In this document: positions 26,947-35,110 of the stretch, piece after piece
Position numbering within the stretch: position 1 is the stretch's first letter
Layout: the number at the start of each line of letters is the position of its first letter
Source of the DNA: Chitinophagaceae bacterium
Lineage (GTDB): Bacteria > Bacteroidota > Bacteroidia > Chitinophagales > Chitinophagaceae
Length of the DNA: 64,000 bases
Direction of reading: 5' to 3'
NCBI GenBank assembly: GCA_004173235.1
Contig: SEAC01000002.1
Coordinates: 248,001 to 312,000 of the forward strand
Translations under genes and position numbers: made by a program
Notes under the pieces: model-generated
Databases searched by the model: none
Seen by the model: the letters and a program-made list of their open reading frames with translations, nothing else
What the model was told of the DNA's origin: nothing

Positions 26947-27714
26947 TTACAGGTCGCGCTTGCGGAAATGGCGTACTGCGCCCCAAAGCGGTAGCAGGAT
27001 CCAAAGGAGCAGGATGCCCGCGGTGAAAGCAATGCCCGCTGCGCTGCCGAAGAAGTCTTTATAAACAGCGCCCGTGTATCCCATCAACGCACTGATGTCG
27101 ATCTGGAGCATGATGAAGATGCGCGCGAGATCGATCGGATTGAGAGCGCAGAGCAGCATCGTCAATCTCTCCAGCGGGTAGTCGCTGAATGCGAAGAGGA
27201 GCAACAGCACCAGCCCGTCGTAAATGAGCGCAAAGTAGAACCACAGCATGAGCGCAACTCCGATGCCCCGCGCTTTGTCGCGCGAACGGATGGATGCAAA
27301 GAAGGCGATCGATGTAAACGCACAGGTGAGGAGCACTCCCATCAACAGCATCGACAATCCTGCGGCTGTGCATTGAAAAAGAAGCACCGGGATGCCCACT
27401 CCCAAAAGGAATGCGAGCGAAAGCGCACCGCTGATGCCTGCGTACTCGCTGAGCAGCACGCGCGTGCGGCCAACAGGCTGTGTGAGCATCAGTTCAACAA
27501 ACTCGTACGAGTTGTACCACTGGATGGTGGCAAACACAATGCTGATCAGCGGTATCACGGTGAGCACGATGTTGAGCAGGCTGATCACCGCCTTTCCCCC
27601 GTTTTCTTCCATGCGGAACAGGCTTACGGAAACAACGAACAGGAACAGGGTGTAAGCCAGGCTCACCTTGTTGCGCAGAAGATCGTACACCACGTAGCGC
27701 GTTATCCGTAGCAT
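26947..27714 (-). CDS. nosY: NosY, ABC-2 type permease (copy 2)
   Basis: 255 aa, the same length as copy 1, with about six helices. It begins MLRITRYVVYDLLRNKVSLA and keeps YNSYEFVELMLTQPVGRTRV. It is the last gene of the minus-strand nos set and overlaps nosF by one base (start of nosY on stop of nosF). Confidence 0.95.
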   Translation of the reverse strand: MLRITRYVVYDLLRNKVSLAYTLFLFVVSVSLFRMEENGGKAVISLLNIVLTVIPLISIVFATIQWYNSYEFVELMLTQPVGRTRVLLSEYAGISGALSLAFLLGVGIPVLLFQCTAAGLSMLLMGVLLTCAFTSIAFFASIRSRDKARGIGVALMLWFYFALIYDGLVLLLLFAFSDYPLERLTMLLCALNPIDLARIFIMLQIDISALMGYTGAVYKDFFGSAAGIAFTAGILLLWILLPLWGAVRHFRKRDL

Positions 27715-28442
27715 CAGCTTGATCGTTTTTGCGTGCCGTCCTGGCGCATCATTAAATGGGCTATTCCGCGGTTCAGGCGGTCGGCGCCCGTATCGTGGAG
27801 CAATTCCGCGCTCGTTCCGGAAAAGCGGATGCTCCCGTCCTGCAGGTACACAACGTGCGTGGTTAGCTCTTCCAGGTCGCTCAACACGTGCGACGTGATC
27901 AGCACCAGCTTCCCCTTGCGTTTTTCTTTCGCGATCTTGTCCTTCAGCAGTTCGGAGGCTACGGGGTCAAGACCGGCTGTGGGTTCGTCCAGTATTAATA
28001 CGGGCGGATCGAACAGAAAGGCAAGTGCGGCACTTACTTTTTGCCGCGTGCCGCCGGAAAGACTGCGCATCGATTTGCCCCGCATTTCCTCCAGTCCAAA
28101 CGCCGTCACTAATTCATTGTCCGTTTGCGTTGCTTCCGTCCGAATGTTCCGGATCATGTCGAAGATCTGGCCAATCTTCATATGGTCGGGATAGCGACCG
28201 ATCTGCGGCATATAGCCGATGCGCGCGCGGTACGCCACATCGCCGGAAATGGATTTTCCATCGAACAATATGCGGCCTGAATCCGGACGCACGAGTCCCA
28301 GGATGCTTTTGATAAGGGTGGTCTTTCCAGAGCCGTTCGGTCCCACCAGCGACACGACGGTTTCTTTCGCCAGCGATAGGCTGACGTCCGACAGTGCCGT
28401 GAAGCGGCGAAACTTCTTTGTGAGCGCTTGTATCTCGATCAT
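27714..28442 (-). CDS. nosF: NosF, ABC transporter ATPase (copy 2)
   Basis: 242 aa. Walker A GPNGSGKTT, signature LSGGTRQK, Walker B PVLILDEPTAGLDP, all as in copy 1. It overlaps nosD by 4 bp. It differs from copy 1 mostly in the middle (IRTEATQTDNELVTAFGLEE) and at the C-terminus. Confidence 0.95.
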   Translation of the reverse strand: MIEIQALTKKFRRFTALSDVSLSLAKETVVSLVGPNGSGKTTLIKSILGLVRPDSGRILFDGKSISGDVAYRARIGYMPQIGRYPDHMKIGQIFDMIRNIRTEATQTDNELVTAFGLEEMRGKSMRSLSGGTRQKVSAALAFLFDPPVLILDEPTAGLDPVASELLKDKIAKEKRKGKLVLITSHVLSDLEELTTHVVYLQDGSIRFSGTSAELLHDTGADRLNRGIAHLMMRQDGTQKRSS

Positions 28443-29665
28443 AACTCCAGCGGCTTCATCAACGGTTTTTCATCCACCAGGTTTTCGGGCGTCAGGCTCG
28501 GGATTGCTTTCTCTACTTTGTCGAGCAGGTTAACCATGAACGACCGAAGCAGGATGAGCGTAGTGGGATTTTTCTCAACGATCATAGAATACAAACTTAC
28601 CGGGTGATAGGGAATATCGCCCGCACCATCGCGGTTGCGGTCATATCCTTCATACTTGTCCCAGTAGTTGCGGTCGAAGCGGTTCAACACGAGCGAGCCA
28701 TTGGTAGCCACGTCGAACGTATTGCCAATGAAATTGTTTTCTTCGAACACGTTGTCGCTGCAGCTTGCCTGCACGCGTGCCGCCCATCCATTGGCGCGAA
28801 ACGAGTTGCGGCGCGCCACCACACGGTTTGTTCCCTCCATCTGCAGGGCCGATGTGTTGTGATAGAAATCGTTGTCCCACAACAGGACGTCGCTGATTTC
28901 TTTGAGCAACAGGCCGTAAGCGCTTGCGCCCCAGTTGTCGAGGAATCGGTTGCGGCTGATCACCACCTTGTTCGAAAACATCACGGCAACACCGGCGCCG
29001 TTCCTGCTAAACGTATTGCCGACATAAAGGTCCCTGTCCGAAAACATAAAGTGGATGCCATAGCGGATGTTGTCGCTGCTGGTGTTGGAGCGGATCAATG
29101 AATGGGAAACGAACTCGAGGTAGATGCCGTCGCGGTGGCCGTGGATCTCATTATGCTCCACAACAGCGCCCGAACACTTCCACAGGTGGATGCCATTACC
29201 CGATGTTTGCTCCGTGCGTGTGCGTCCCTTCAGGTAGTTGTTTTGAAAAAGAAGACTCGAGCTGTTGGCCGCGTGGATGCCAAAAAGTGCTTCCTCGAAA
29301 CGGTTGTCATTGATGCGTATGTTGTGTGTATTTGCAATGGACACACTTGCCAGGTCGCGCGAGGAAGAGCTGCCGGAATGCAGAAATACGAAGCCGCTTA
29401 CCTGCACGTCGGCGCCGGTAATGATGATCAATTCATCGCGGTACTGACCATCCAGCCTGGGCGATCCGGTGCCGAGCAGCGTAAGGGGCTTGTCGATATT
29501 CAGCGTGCCTTCGGTATAGGTGCCCGGGCCTACGCGCACCGTATCGCCCGGGCTTGCCGCTGCGATCGCCTGGCGTATGCTGGGGTATGCGCCTCTACCC
29601 ACGTCTAGCGTGCGCGCGCCCGCGCCCAATGGAAATGCGATCAGTAGGATGAGCAGGAGGCGCAT
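28439..29665 (-). CDS. nosD: NosD, periplasmic copper-site maturation protein (copy 2)
   Basis: 408 aa. The start at 29665 gives a normal signal (MRLLLILLIAFPLGAGA); the frame stays open to 29782, but those 39 residues are basic and not signal-like and overlap nosL. It is a right-handed beta-helix with the same conserved turns as copy 1 (RTEQTSGNGIHLWKC, IRYGIHFMFSDRD). It lies 4 bp after nosL. Confidence 0.95.
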   Translation of the reverse strand: MRLLLILLIAFPLGAGARTLDVGRGAYPSIRQAIAAASPGDTVRVGPGTYTEGTLNIDKPLTLLGTGSPRLDGQYRDELIIITGADVQVSGFVFLHSGSSSSRDLASVSIANTHNIRINDNRFEEALFGIHAANSSSLLFQNNYLKGRTRTEQTSGNGIHLWKCSGAVVEHNEIHGHRDGIYLEFVSHSLIRSNTSSDNIRYGIHFMFSDRDLYVGNTFSRNGAGVAVMFSNKVVISRNRFLDNWGASAYGLLLKEISDVLLWDNDFYHNTSALQMEGTNRVVARRNSFRANGWAARVQASCSDNVFEENNFIGNTFDVATNGSLVLNRFDRNYWDKYEGYDRNRDGAGDIPYHPVSLYSMIVEKNPTTLILLRSFMVNLLDKVEKAIPSLTPENLVDEKPLMKPLEL

Positions 29666-29669
29666 AAGT

Positions 29670-30107
29670 TCATCGTTGCGTTTGGTTCGGCAGGATGCCC
29701 GTCCACTGTGTGCGATGGGCTTCCGTAATCTTTGACGCGGCTTCTGCAGCCGCTTCGGTTGCAAAGGCTGCAATGTTGCCATTCATGGGCGAATGGAGCG
29801 TGCCTCCCTGCAGGAGCACAGCCTTTTTCGCATCGATAAAACCGTGGGGCGTTTCATAGTCAATGAACAGCACCTGCGCGCGATCAGCCGCTGGCACCGT
29901 TCCTTCCTTGTCGAATGCCGCAAGGCAATGCAGGTCGTCGAACTTGTAGTTGCGGCCTTTACGGGTAAGCACTTCCGCGCCAAACTTCTGGTCCACGATC
30001 GTCATCCTGCAATAGGCACATACGTCTTTACCATATGCAATAGGTTCCGGCCCGTTGCTGCACGATGCAGATACAACAAGTAGCAAAGCGATCCACAAAT
30101 ATTTCAT
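29670..30107 (-). CDS. nosL: NosL copper chaperone lipoprotein (copy 2, stand-alone)
   Basis: 145 aa. The start at 30107 (MKYLWIALLLVVSASC) gives a lipobox; the longer frame to 30320 is a shadow inside the upstream gene. The copper site CAYCRM and the FDDLHCLAAF segment are conserved. It is a separate gene here, while the other nos set has it fused to the membrane protein. It overlaps that upstream gene by 4 bp. Confidence 0.94.
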   Translation of the reverse strand: MKYLWIALLLVVSASCSNGPEPIAYGKDVCAYCRMTIVDQKFGAEVLTRKGRNYKFDDLHCLAAFDKEGTVPAADRAQVLFIDYETPHGFIDAKKAVLLQGGTLHSPMNGNIAAFATEAAAEAASKITEAHRTQWTGILPNQTQR

Positions 30108-30697
30108 ACGGTTTTTCTTTTGCGCCGGAACAGATCCCAAAGCAGCACCAGCAGCATCACACTCACCGCCGCGATCATTACCCAGCCGCCGCTGTCGGGG
30201 TACGAGTAAGCATCGAAGTTGAGCAGCTTTTTGTGTCCCACCAAAGGTGGTTGGTAGGTAAGCCCAGGAACTTTGATGGGCGCATGCGGATCGAGCTCGT
30301 GGCCATACGCATAGCTCCATTGGTAGAAATCATACAAGGCCAGCGCACCCGCGGCCGCAAACAGCAACAGGTAGCCAACGAGCCAGCTGCGCCGCCCCCT
30401 GATGGCCACCACCACGCCGAGCACGATGAGCGCAACCATGATCCAGCGCATGTATCCAAACTCCGGAAACTGCGACTCGTGGATGGGTCGCATGCCAATG
30501 TAGTGGTTGAGGCCGTTGATGATGCTGACTTCGCCGCTGAGGTGATCGAGCCAGATGTACATCGTTAGCCCCTCCGGGTATTGCGGCGCCGTAAGGAAGA
30601 TGAACCAGAACGGCAGGAAGAACGTAGCGACGAGCGCAAGCGCACACATCGCCACGATCCATCTGGCAGCCGTTGACAGGTTTCCGGGTCGGTTCAT
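30104..30697 (-). CDS. Conserved multi-span membrane protein of the nos cluster
   Basis: 197 aa with about four membrane helices. Its loops are far more conserved with the first-set fusion protein than its helices: APQYPEGLTMYIWLDHLSG, NGLNHYIGM, PPLVGHKKLLNFDAYSYP. Repeated His and acidic residues there suggest a metal or NosL-docking site. It may correspond to NosB, a membrane protein of unknown role in clade II nos operons, but I could not verify that. It sits between nosZ (1-bp overlap) and nosL (4-bp overlap). Confidence 0.85.
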   Translation of the reverse strand: MNRPGNLSTAARWIVAMCALALVATFFLPFWFIFLTAPQYPEGLTMYIWLDHLSGEVSIINGLNHYIGMRPIHESQFPEFGYMRWIMVALIVLGVVVAIRGRRSWLVGYLLLFAAAGALALYDFYQWSYAYGHELDPHAPIKVPGLTYQPPLVGHKKLLNFDAYSYPDSGGWVMIAAVSVMLLVLLWDLFRRKRKTV

Positions 30698-32715
30698 TAT
30701 TGATTTTTAGCAGCCGGTGCCGCACCCGAATCGCCAGCGCCTTTTGTTGCAGGCATGTTCTTGCCGGTGCTGAAAAGGAGCGGTACATTGGAGCCCGCCG
30801 GTGACACACGGAGGTAACCCTGCATCTCCTGGTGCAGCGCCGAACAAAAGTCGGTGCAATAGAACGGGAACATTCCCGGTCGGTCAGCGATGTACTTAAG
30901 CGTTTGTGTTTCGCCCGGCATGACGAGGATCTCGGCGTTTGCCGCATTCTTGATGGCGAAGCCATGCGGGACGTCCCAGTCCTGCTCGAGGTTAGTAACG
31001 TGGAAATACACCTCGTCGCCCACGCGCACTCCTTCGATGTTGTCGGGGGTAAGGTGCGAGCGGATGGCCGTCATGTATACGTGCACTTTGTTGCCCTCAC
31101 GCGTCACCTTCGTGGCTCCTTCTCCCATCGAAACGTACGGGTGTTTGTTGTCTTCGATGCGGAAGATGCGCTGGCTGTTCTTCGATAGCACCTCCGCCGG
31201 TATCGCCTCCGCGTAGTGCGGCTCACCCACCGTGGGGAAGTCGAGTATCATCTTCATCTTGTCGCCGCTGATGTCGTACAACTGCGCGCTCTGCGCCAGT
31301 TCGGGCCCGGTGGGCAGGTAGCGGTCTTTGGTGATCTTGTTATACGCCACCATGTATTTGCCGTAGGGTTTTTTGGTGGGCCCACCCATCACGCTAAGGT
31401 GTCCGATGGAGTAATATGTGGGAACGCGGTCGAGCACCTTCAGGTCCTTAATGCGCCACTTCACGATTTCGGACGATACGAAGAACGACGTGTAGGCGTT
31501 GCCATTTGCATCAAACTCGGTGTGCAGCGGTCCGAGGCCGGGTTTCTGCACTTCGCCGTGCAGCACAGACTCATATTTCAAAACCGGGAATCCTTCGAAG
31601 CTTCCGTCAAACTGCTTTTGCGCGATTGCCTGGAGCATCTTGCTGAATGAGAACACGGGTATCAGCGCGGCAAGTTTTCCCGAGCCAACGATGTATTCAC
31701 CCGTAGGGTCCACGTCGGTGCCGTGCGGCGACTTGGGGCAGGGAATGAAGTACATCATATCAGGGCAATCGCGCGGGTCGAGCATCAGCACTTCTTTTTC
31801 CATCGTGCTCGTTGCGCTGTGCGTGCGGTCGTCGTACACGTTGTGCGCATATTGCGCAGGCATCCTTTTGCCTTTGCCCTGCGCTGCATACTGCTCCGCT
31901 TTCTTCCAGTTGACGGCCATGATGAAGTCCTTGTCTTTCGCCGAAGCGTTCACTTCGAGGAGGGTGTTTGCTTTCTCTGAATTGTAGCACGAAAAGAAAA
32001 ACCAGTCGTGCGAAGGACCTTTGCCACCGCGCGCCAGATCGAAGTCGATGCCGGGTGCAAGGATCTGGAAAGCGATGTTCATGCGGCCCGATGCCGGGTC
32101 GACCTTCACAAAGGAGATCGTGCTTTGGAAGTTCTCTTTGAACGTATTGATCGGTACATCGCCCGGGCCAGTGATGGGAACGGCGAAGCGCGTGCCTGCG
32201 ATGGTGTATTCGGTATTCTCTGTGATATAGGGAGAGGAGTGGTTGCCCGCGCTGTTGGGAATCTCGATGATCTCTACCGTGCGGAAGGTCTTGAGGTCGA
32301 TACGCGCGATGCGGGGCGAGTTGTTGCCGTTGGCAAATACCCAGCGGCCATCGTGCTCGCCATTGGTGGTGGAAAGCGCTATGTGGTGCTGGTCGTCCCA
32401 GGGCGTAAATCCGTGCGACGTATTGAGCATGGGCTTCGTTTCTTCACTAAAGCCCCAGCCACTTTCCGGGTGTTGCGAGAACACGGGTATGATGCGCAGC
32501 AGGCGGCCCGATGGAATGCCGTAGACCGACACCTGGCCATTGAACCCTCCGGATACAATGTTGTAGAACTCATCGTATTTGCCGGGCGCAACATATACTT
32601 TTGAGGCCGCGTCGCCACTTACTGCGCTCGCTGCTCCCTTGGGTTTGCAACCATTCAAGAACAGGATCAGAGTTAGTGCTGAGCTGGCAAGCAGTAGTGA
32701 TTTAAATGTGTGCAT
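30697..32715 (-). CDS. nosZ: Nitrous oxide reductase, clade II (copy 2)
   Basis: 672 aa, the same length as copy 1. It has a Sec lipoprotein-type N-terminus (FLNGC), CuZ motif DDQHHIAL, and CuA site CTDFCSALHQEMQGYLRV near the C-terminus. It differs from copy 1 at many scattered positions, so the duplication is not recent. It is the first gene of the minus-strand set nosZ-membrane protein-nosL-nosD-nosF-nosY. The cytochrome c gene (copy 2) starts 166 bp away on the other strand. Confidence 0.97.
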   Translation of the reverse strand: MHTFKSLLLASSALTLILFLNGCKPKGAASAVSGDAASKVYVAPGKYDEFYNIVSGGFNGQVSVYGIPSGRLLRIIPVFSQHPESGWGFSEETKPMLNTSHGFTPWDDQHHIALSTTNGEHDGRWVFANGNNSPRIARIDLKTFRTVEIIEIPNSAGNHSSPYITENTEYTIAGTRFAVPITGPGDVPINTFKENFQSTISFVKVDPASGRMNIAFQILAPGIDFDLARGGKGPSHDWFFFSCYNSEKANTLLEVNASAKDKDFIMAVNWKKAEQYAAQGKGKRMPAQYAHNVYDDRTHSATSTMEKEVLMLDPRDCPDMMYFIPCPKSPHGTDVDPTGEYIVGSGKLAALIPVFSFSKMLQAIAQKQFDGSFEGFPVLKYESVLHGEVQKPGLGPLHTEFDANGNAYTSFFVSSEIVKWRIKDLKVLDRVPTYYSIGHLSVMGGPTKKPYGKYMVAYNKITKDRYLPTGPELAQSAQLYDISGDKMKMILDFPTVGEPHYAEAIPAEVLSKNSQRIFRIEDNKHPYVSMGEGATKVTREGNKVHVYMTAIRSHLTPDNIEGVRVGDEVYFHVTNLEQDWDVPHGFAIKNAANAEILVMPGETQTLKYIADRPGMFPFYCTDFCSALHQEMQGYLRVSPAGSNVPLLFSTGKNMPATKGAGDSGAAPAAKNQ

Positions 32716-32853
32716 AAACGTTGGTATGGTTTAAAACAGGGTTTACAAGGCAATTTGTAGAAAAGTTAGCGATCCTATTGTTCTGAAAGCTTCACGAACC
32801 AAGCTTTTTAATCTTGAATTAATGCCGCTGTCTGGCATAGTTCTTTGGAGAAA

Positions 32854-32867
32854 TTGATTTACTTCAA
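32854..32867. promoter_or_regulatory. CRP/FNR-type box between nosZ copy 2 and cytochrome c copy 2
   Basis: TTGATTTACTTCAA, a TTGA-N6-TCAA dyad like that before nosZ copy 1. Its centre is about 145 bp from the nosZ start and 21 bp from the cytochrome c start. No clear -7 element was found in register with it on either strand, so this site is weaker evidence than 16178-16191. Confidence 0.4.
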
Positions 32868-32881
32868 CAAAAATTAGCATC

Positions 32882-33370
32882 ATGACAAAGACAATCCGGA
32901 CGGCCGCAGCAGCATTCTGCCTTCTTTTCGTCGCTTCTTGTGGCTCCGATTCCAACAACAGCTCATCGGGAAGCAGCACCACTACCACCACGGAAACGAC
33001 GGCTCCAGCAGCGGAAACGCCGGCTAACAGCCCGTCGGGTGTGGGGCCTATTTCGGAAGTAAAGCTCAATCACCCACTCAACGATGGAATGGTGGCTAAT
33101 GGCAAGAGCGTTTACGAACTTAAGTGCGCATCCTGCCACAAAATGTCGGCTGAAAAACTGGTAGGGCCCGGATGGAAGGGCGTCACCGATCGCCGTACAC
33201 CGGAGTGGATCATGAACTTCGTGATGAACACCGAAGAGATGTTGAACAAGGACACTGCCGCACAGAAGATGATCGAGGAATGTATGGTGCGCATGCCCAA
33301 TCAGAACCTTACGGAAACCGATGCCCGCGCGGTGCTGGAATACATGCTCAGCAACGACGGCAAGAAGTAA
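32882..33370 (+). CDS. Cytochrome c lipoprotein of the nos cluster (copy 2)
   Basis: 162 aa. Signal with lipobox VASC, Ser/Thr-rich linker, single heme motif CASCH, and the block GPGWKGVTDRRTPEWIMNF shared with copy 1. Divergent from nosZ copy 2, it is the likely electron donor of that enzyme. It converges on the His-rich membrane protein gene at 33409. Confidence 0.92.
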   Translation: MTKTIRTAAAAFCLLFVASCGSDSNNSSSGSSTTTTTETTAPAAETPANSPSGVGPISEVKLNHPLNDGMVANGKSVYELKCASCHKMSAEKLVGPGWKGVTDRRTPEWIMNFVMNTEEMLNKDTAAQKMIEECMVRMPNQNLTETDARAVLEYMLSNDGKK

Positions 33371-33394
33371 GCACGAATTCTTTTAGACGAATAG

Positions 33395-33426
33395 GAAGAG
33401 GCGGCTCATCAAACGGCTGCCTCTTC
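33395..33426. terminator. Terminator hairpin between cytochrome c copy 2 and the convergent membrane gene
   Basis: GAAGAGGC (33395-33402) pairs with GCCTCTTC (33419-33426). It overlaps the last codons of the convergent gene. Confidence 0.7.
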
Positions 33427-34629
33427 GCGTATATAACTGCGTGCGCGCACAGCAGTCACGGCCATTGCACTTGCACCCGTCAGCAGCAGGGCGGCGGCAC
33501 CGAGCAGGCCCCACTCAAAAAGCCGGCTGTTGGTGCCCAGCAGAATGCCCAGGCCCTGCAGCAGCAGCAGCCCTTCATTTGCCAGCACTCCCGCTGCAAA
33601 GAGATAAGCTGGAATTGGACTACCCCTGTGGCGTGCAAAGTATCCCGCTTCTGCAAGCTGTGCCAGAAGGTAGAAACTCACGAAGCCGAGGAAGACGAGA
33701 TGCAGGAAGCCAATGATGACCGGGCGATCGGCGAACACGGCGTGGCCGAGGCTCGGCACCAGCGTGCCGATCTGCATCAGCGTTTTCAAAATGAATGATC
33801 CGAACGACAACCGCATGAGGCGTCGTGCCAGCGCACTGCGGTACGAAGCGAGACTTCCCGGCGACAGCCATAGCCGCACAAAAAAGTAGAGCGCAACAAT
33901 CAATAGTACCACGCCCGCCGCGGCGATCCCGTAATAATACGGATTGTTGTTCCAAAGGAGGGAAAGGAAGAGCGTAGGCAGTGTGGCCAGCGACAGCGCA
34001 ACGGTAAAGCCTTTTCGTGCGCCGGTGCTGCCGGCCGCCGCCGGGCGGCGGGCAATATAGTGAGCAAACACGGTGAGCGTGAAAAAGCCGTTGTATTGAA
34101 AGTGCAGGTACCAATAGAGCGCACTGCGGTGAAGAATGGCATTGGTAGAATGCACCGCTTTCATCCATCCCAGCACGATGGGGCCAGCAGCCGAGATGAT
34201 GAGCGCAACCAGCGCACAAATCATCAGCATTCGTGCATTCCCATCGCTGGCTTTGGACAAGCGCGCGAGAAACATGCCCGCAAATACGAAGGTGAGCACA
34301 ACATACGCAGAAGAGAAGACGAGCGAAGCGCCGGCATAACCGAGCCACGGAAATGTCAGGAGCATTCCGATCGCAGTTGCATCCACCGCAAGCAGCAGGA
34401 AGCGAAAGCGCGACCGCGCTTCAGGGGAGAGCAGGTAATGAACGCTGAGCGCAAGCAGCATGAACCCTACCCATCCGCAAAACGCAAAGTGGGAGTGGGC
34501 ATTCAGCAGGTTGCGGTAGTCCAGGAACGGTATCTCGAAAAGGATCTTCAGGCGCATGGTGAAGCCTAGCAGCGCCACGAATGCGAGGTTGATCAATCCT
34601 AACCGGAAATACAAATGCTTGCTCTGCAT
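33409..34629 (-). CDS. His-rich multi-pass membrane protein, possibly heme-copper oxidase related
   Basis: 406 aa from MQSKHLYFRLG at 34629 (a frame to 34653 adds eight residues). About twelve helices. Histidines sit at helix edges in NAHSHFAFCGWVGF, ILHRSALYWYLHFQYNGFF, TVFAHYI and IGFLHLVFLGF. This pattern suggests one or more bound hemes, and I recall similar Bacteroidota proteins being described as cytochrome oxidase subunit I-like. It lacks a clear binuclear-site signature. It stands within the nitrogen-oxide island, convergent with the cytochrome c copy 2 gene. Confidence 0.75.
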   Translation of the reverse strand: MQSKHLYFRLGLINLAFVALLGFTMRLKILFEIPFLDYRNLLNAHSHFAFCGWVGFMLLALSVHYLLSPEARSRFRFLLLAVDATAIGMLLTFPWLGYAGASLVFSSAYVVLTFVFAGMFLARLSKASDGNARMLMICALVALIISAAGPIVLGWMKAVHSTNAILHRSALYWYLHFQYNGFFTLTVFAHYIARRPAAAGSTGARKGFTVALSLATLPTLFLSLLWNNNPYYYGIAAAGVVLLIVALYFFVRLWLSPGSLASYRSALARRLMRLSFGSFILKTLMQIGTLVPSLGHAVFADRPVIIGFLHLVFLGFVSFYLLAQLAEAGYFARHRGSPIPAYLFAAGVLANEGLLLLQGLGILLGTNSRLFEWGLLGAAALLLTGASAMAVTAVRARSYIREEAAV

Positions 34630-34816
34630 AACAAAATTTATAAGAAAGTGCATCGATTGAACGATGGCGCTTGTGGCTGATAAAAGTAATGCACGCTTTT
34701 CAGTGCATCACCGATGAGTGTGTGCGCGCGTGTGGGTTGACCAACTTCAGGTACTTCGCTTCTCTCCGTCATCTGCGCTCCGCAACGCAATGGCCACCTT
34801 TGGCACAAATCGTTTT

Positions 34817-35110
34817 ATGTCCCTTCCCGAAGTCATCGATCGCCTGCGCACCGTTTTCGATCCCGAAATTCCTGTCAACGTATACGACCTCGGGCTCATC
34901 TACGATGTGCAGGTGATTGCCTCCGACGTATACGTCGTAATGACGCTTACAACAGCTACCTGCCCGGCCGCGGCCTTCCTGCCCGAAGAAGTACGGTCCG
35001 CATTGGAGAACATTCCAGGCGTAGGAACCGTACACGTGGAAGTAACTTACGAGCCCCGGTGGACGCAGGACCGGATGAACGCTGAAGCCCGTGCACAATT
35101 AGGCTTTTGA
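34817..35110 (+). CDS. MIP18/SufT-family Fe-S cluster assembly protein
   Basis: 97 aa from MSLPEVIDRLRTVFDPEIPV. The DUF59 signatures VFDPEIPVNVYDLGLIYDV and the conserved Cys in TTATCPAA are present. Family members help build or deliver Fe-S clusters. The ATG at 34790 is an alternative; a CACCTTTG word between the two (-7-like) favours 34817. Its 3' end overlaps the convergent NnrS-like gene by 12 bp. Near a Ric-type repair protein, a role in Fe-S repair after NO damage is plausible. Confidence 0.9.
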   Translation: MSLPEVIDRLRTVFDPEIPVNVYDLGLIYDVQVIASDVYVVMTLTTATCPAAAFLPEEVRSALENIPGVGTVHVEVTYEPRWTQDRMNAEARAQLGF

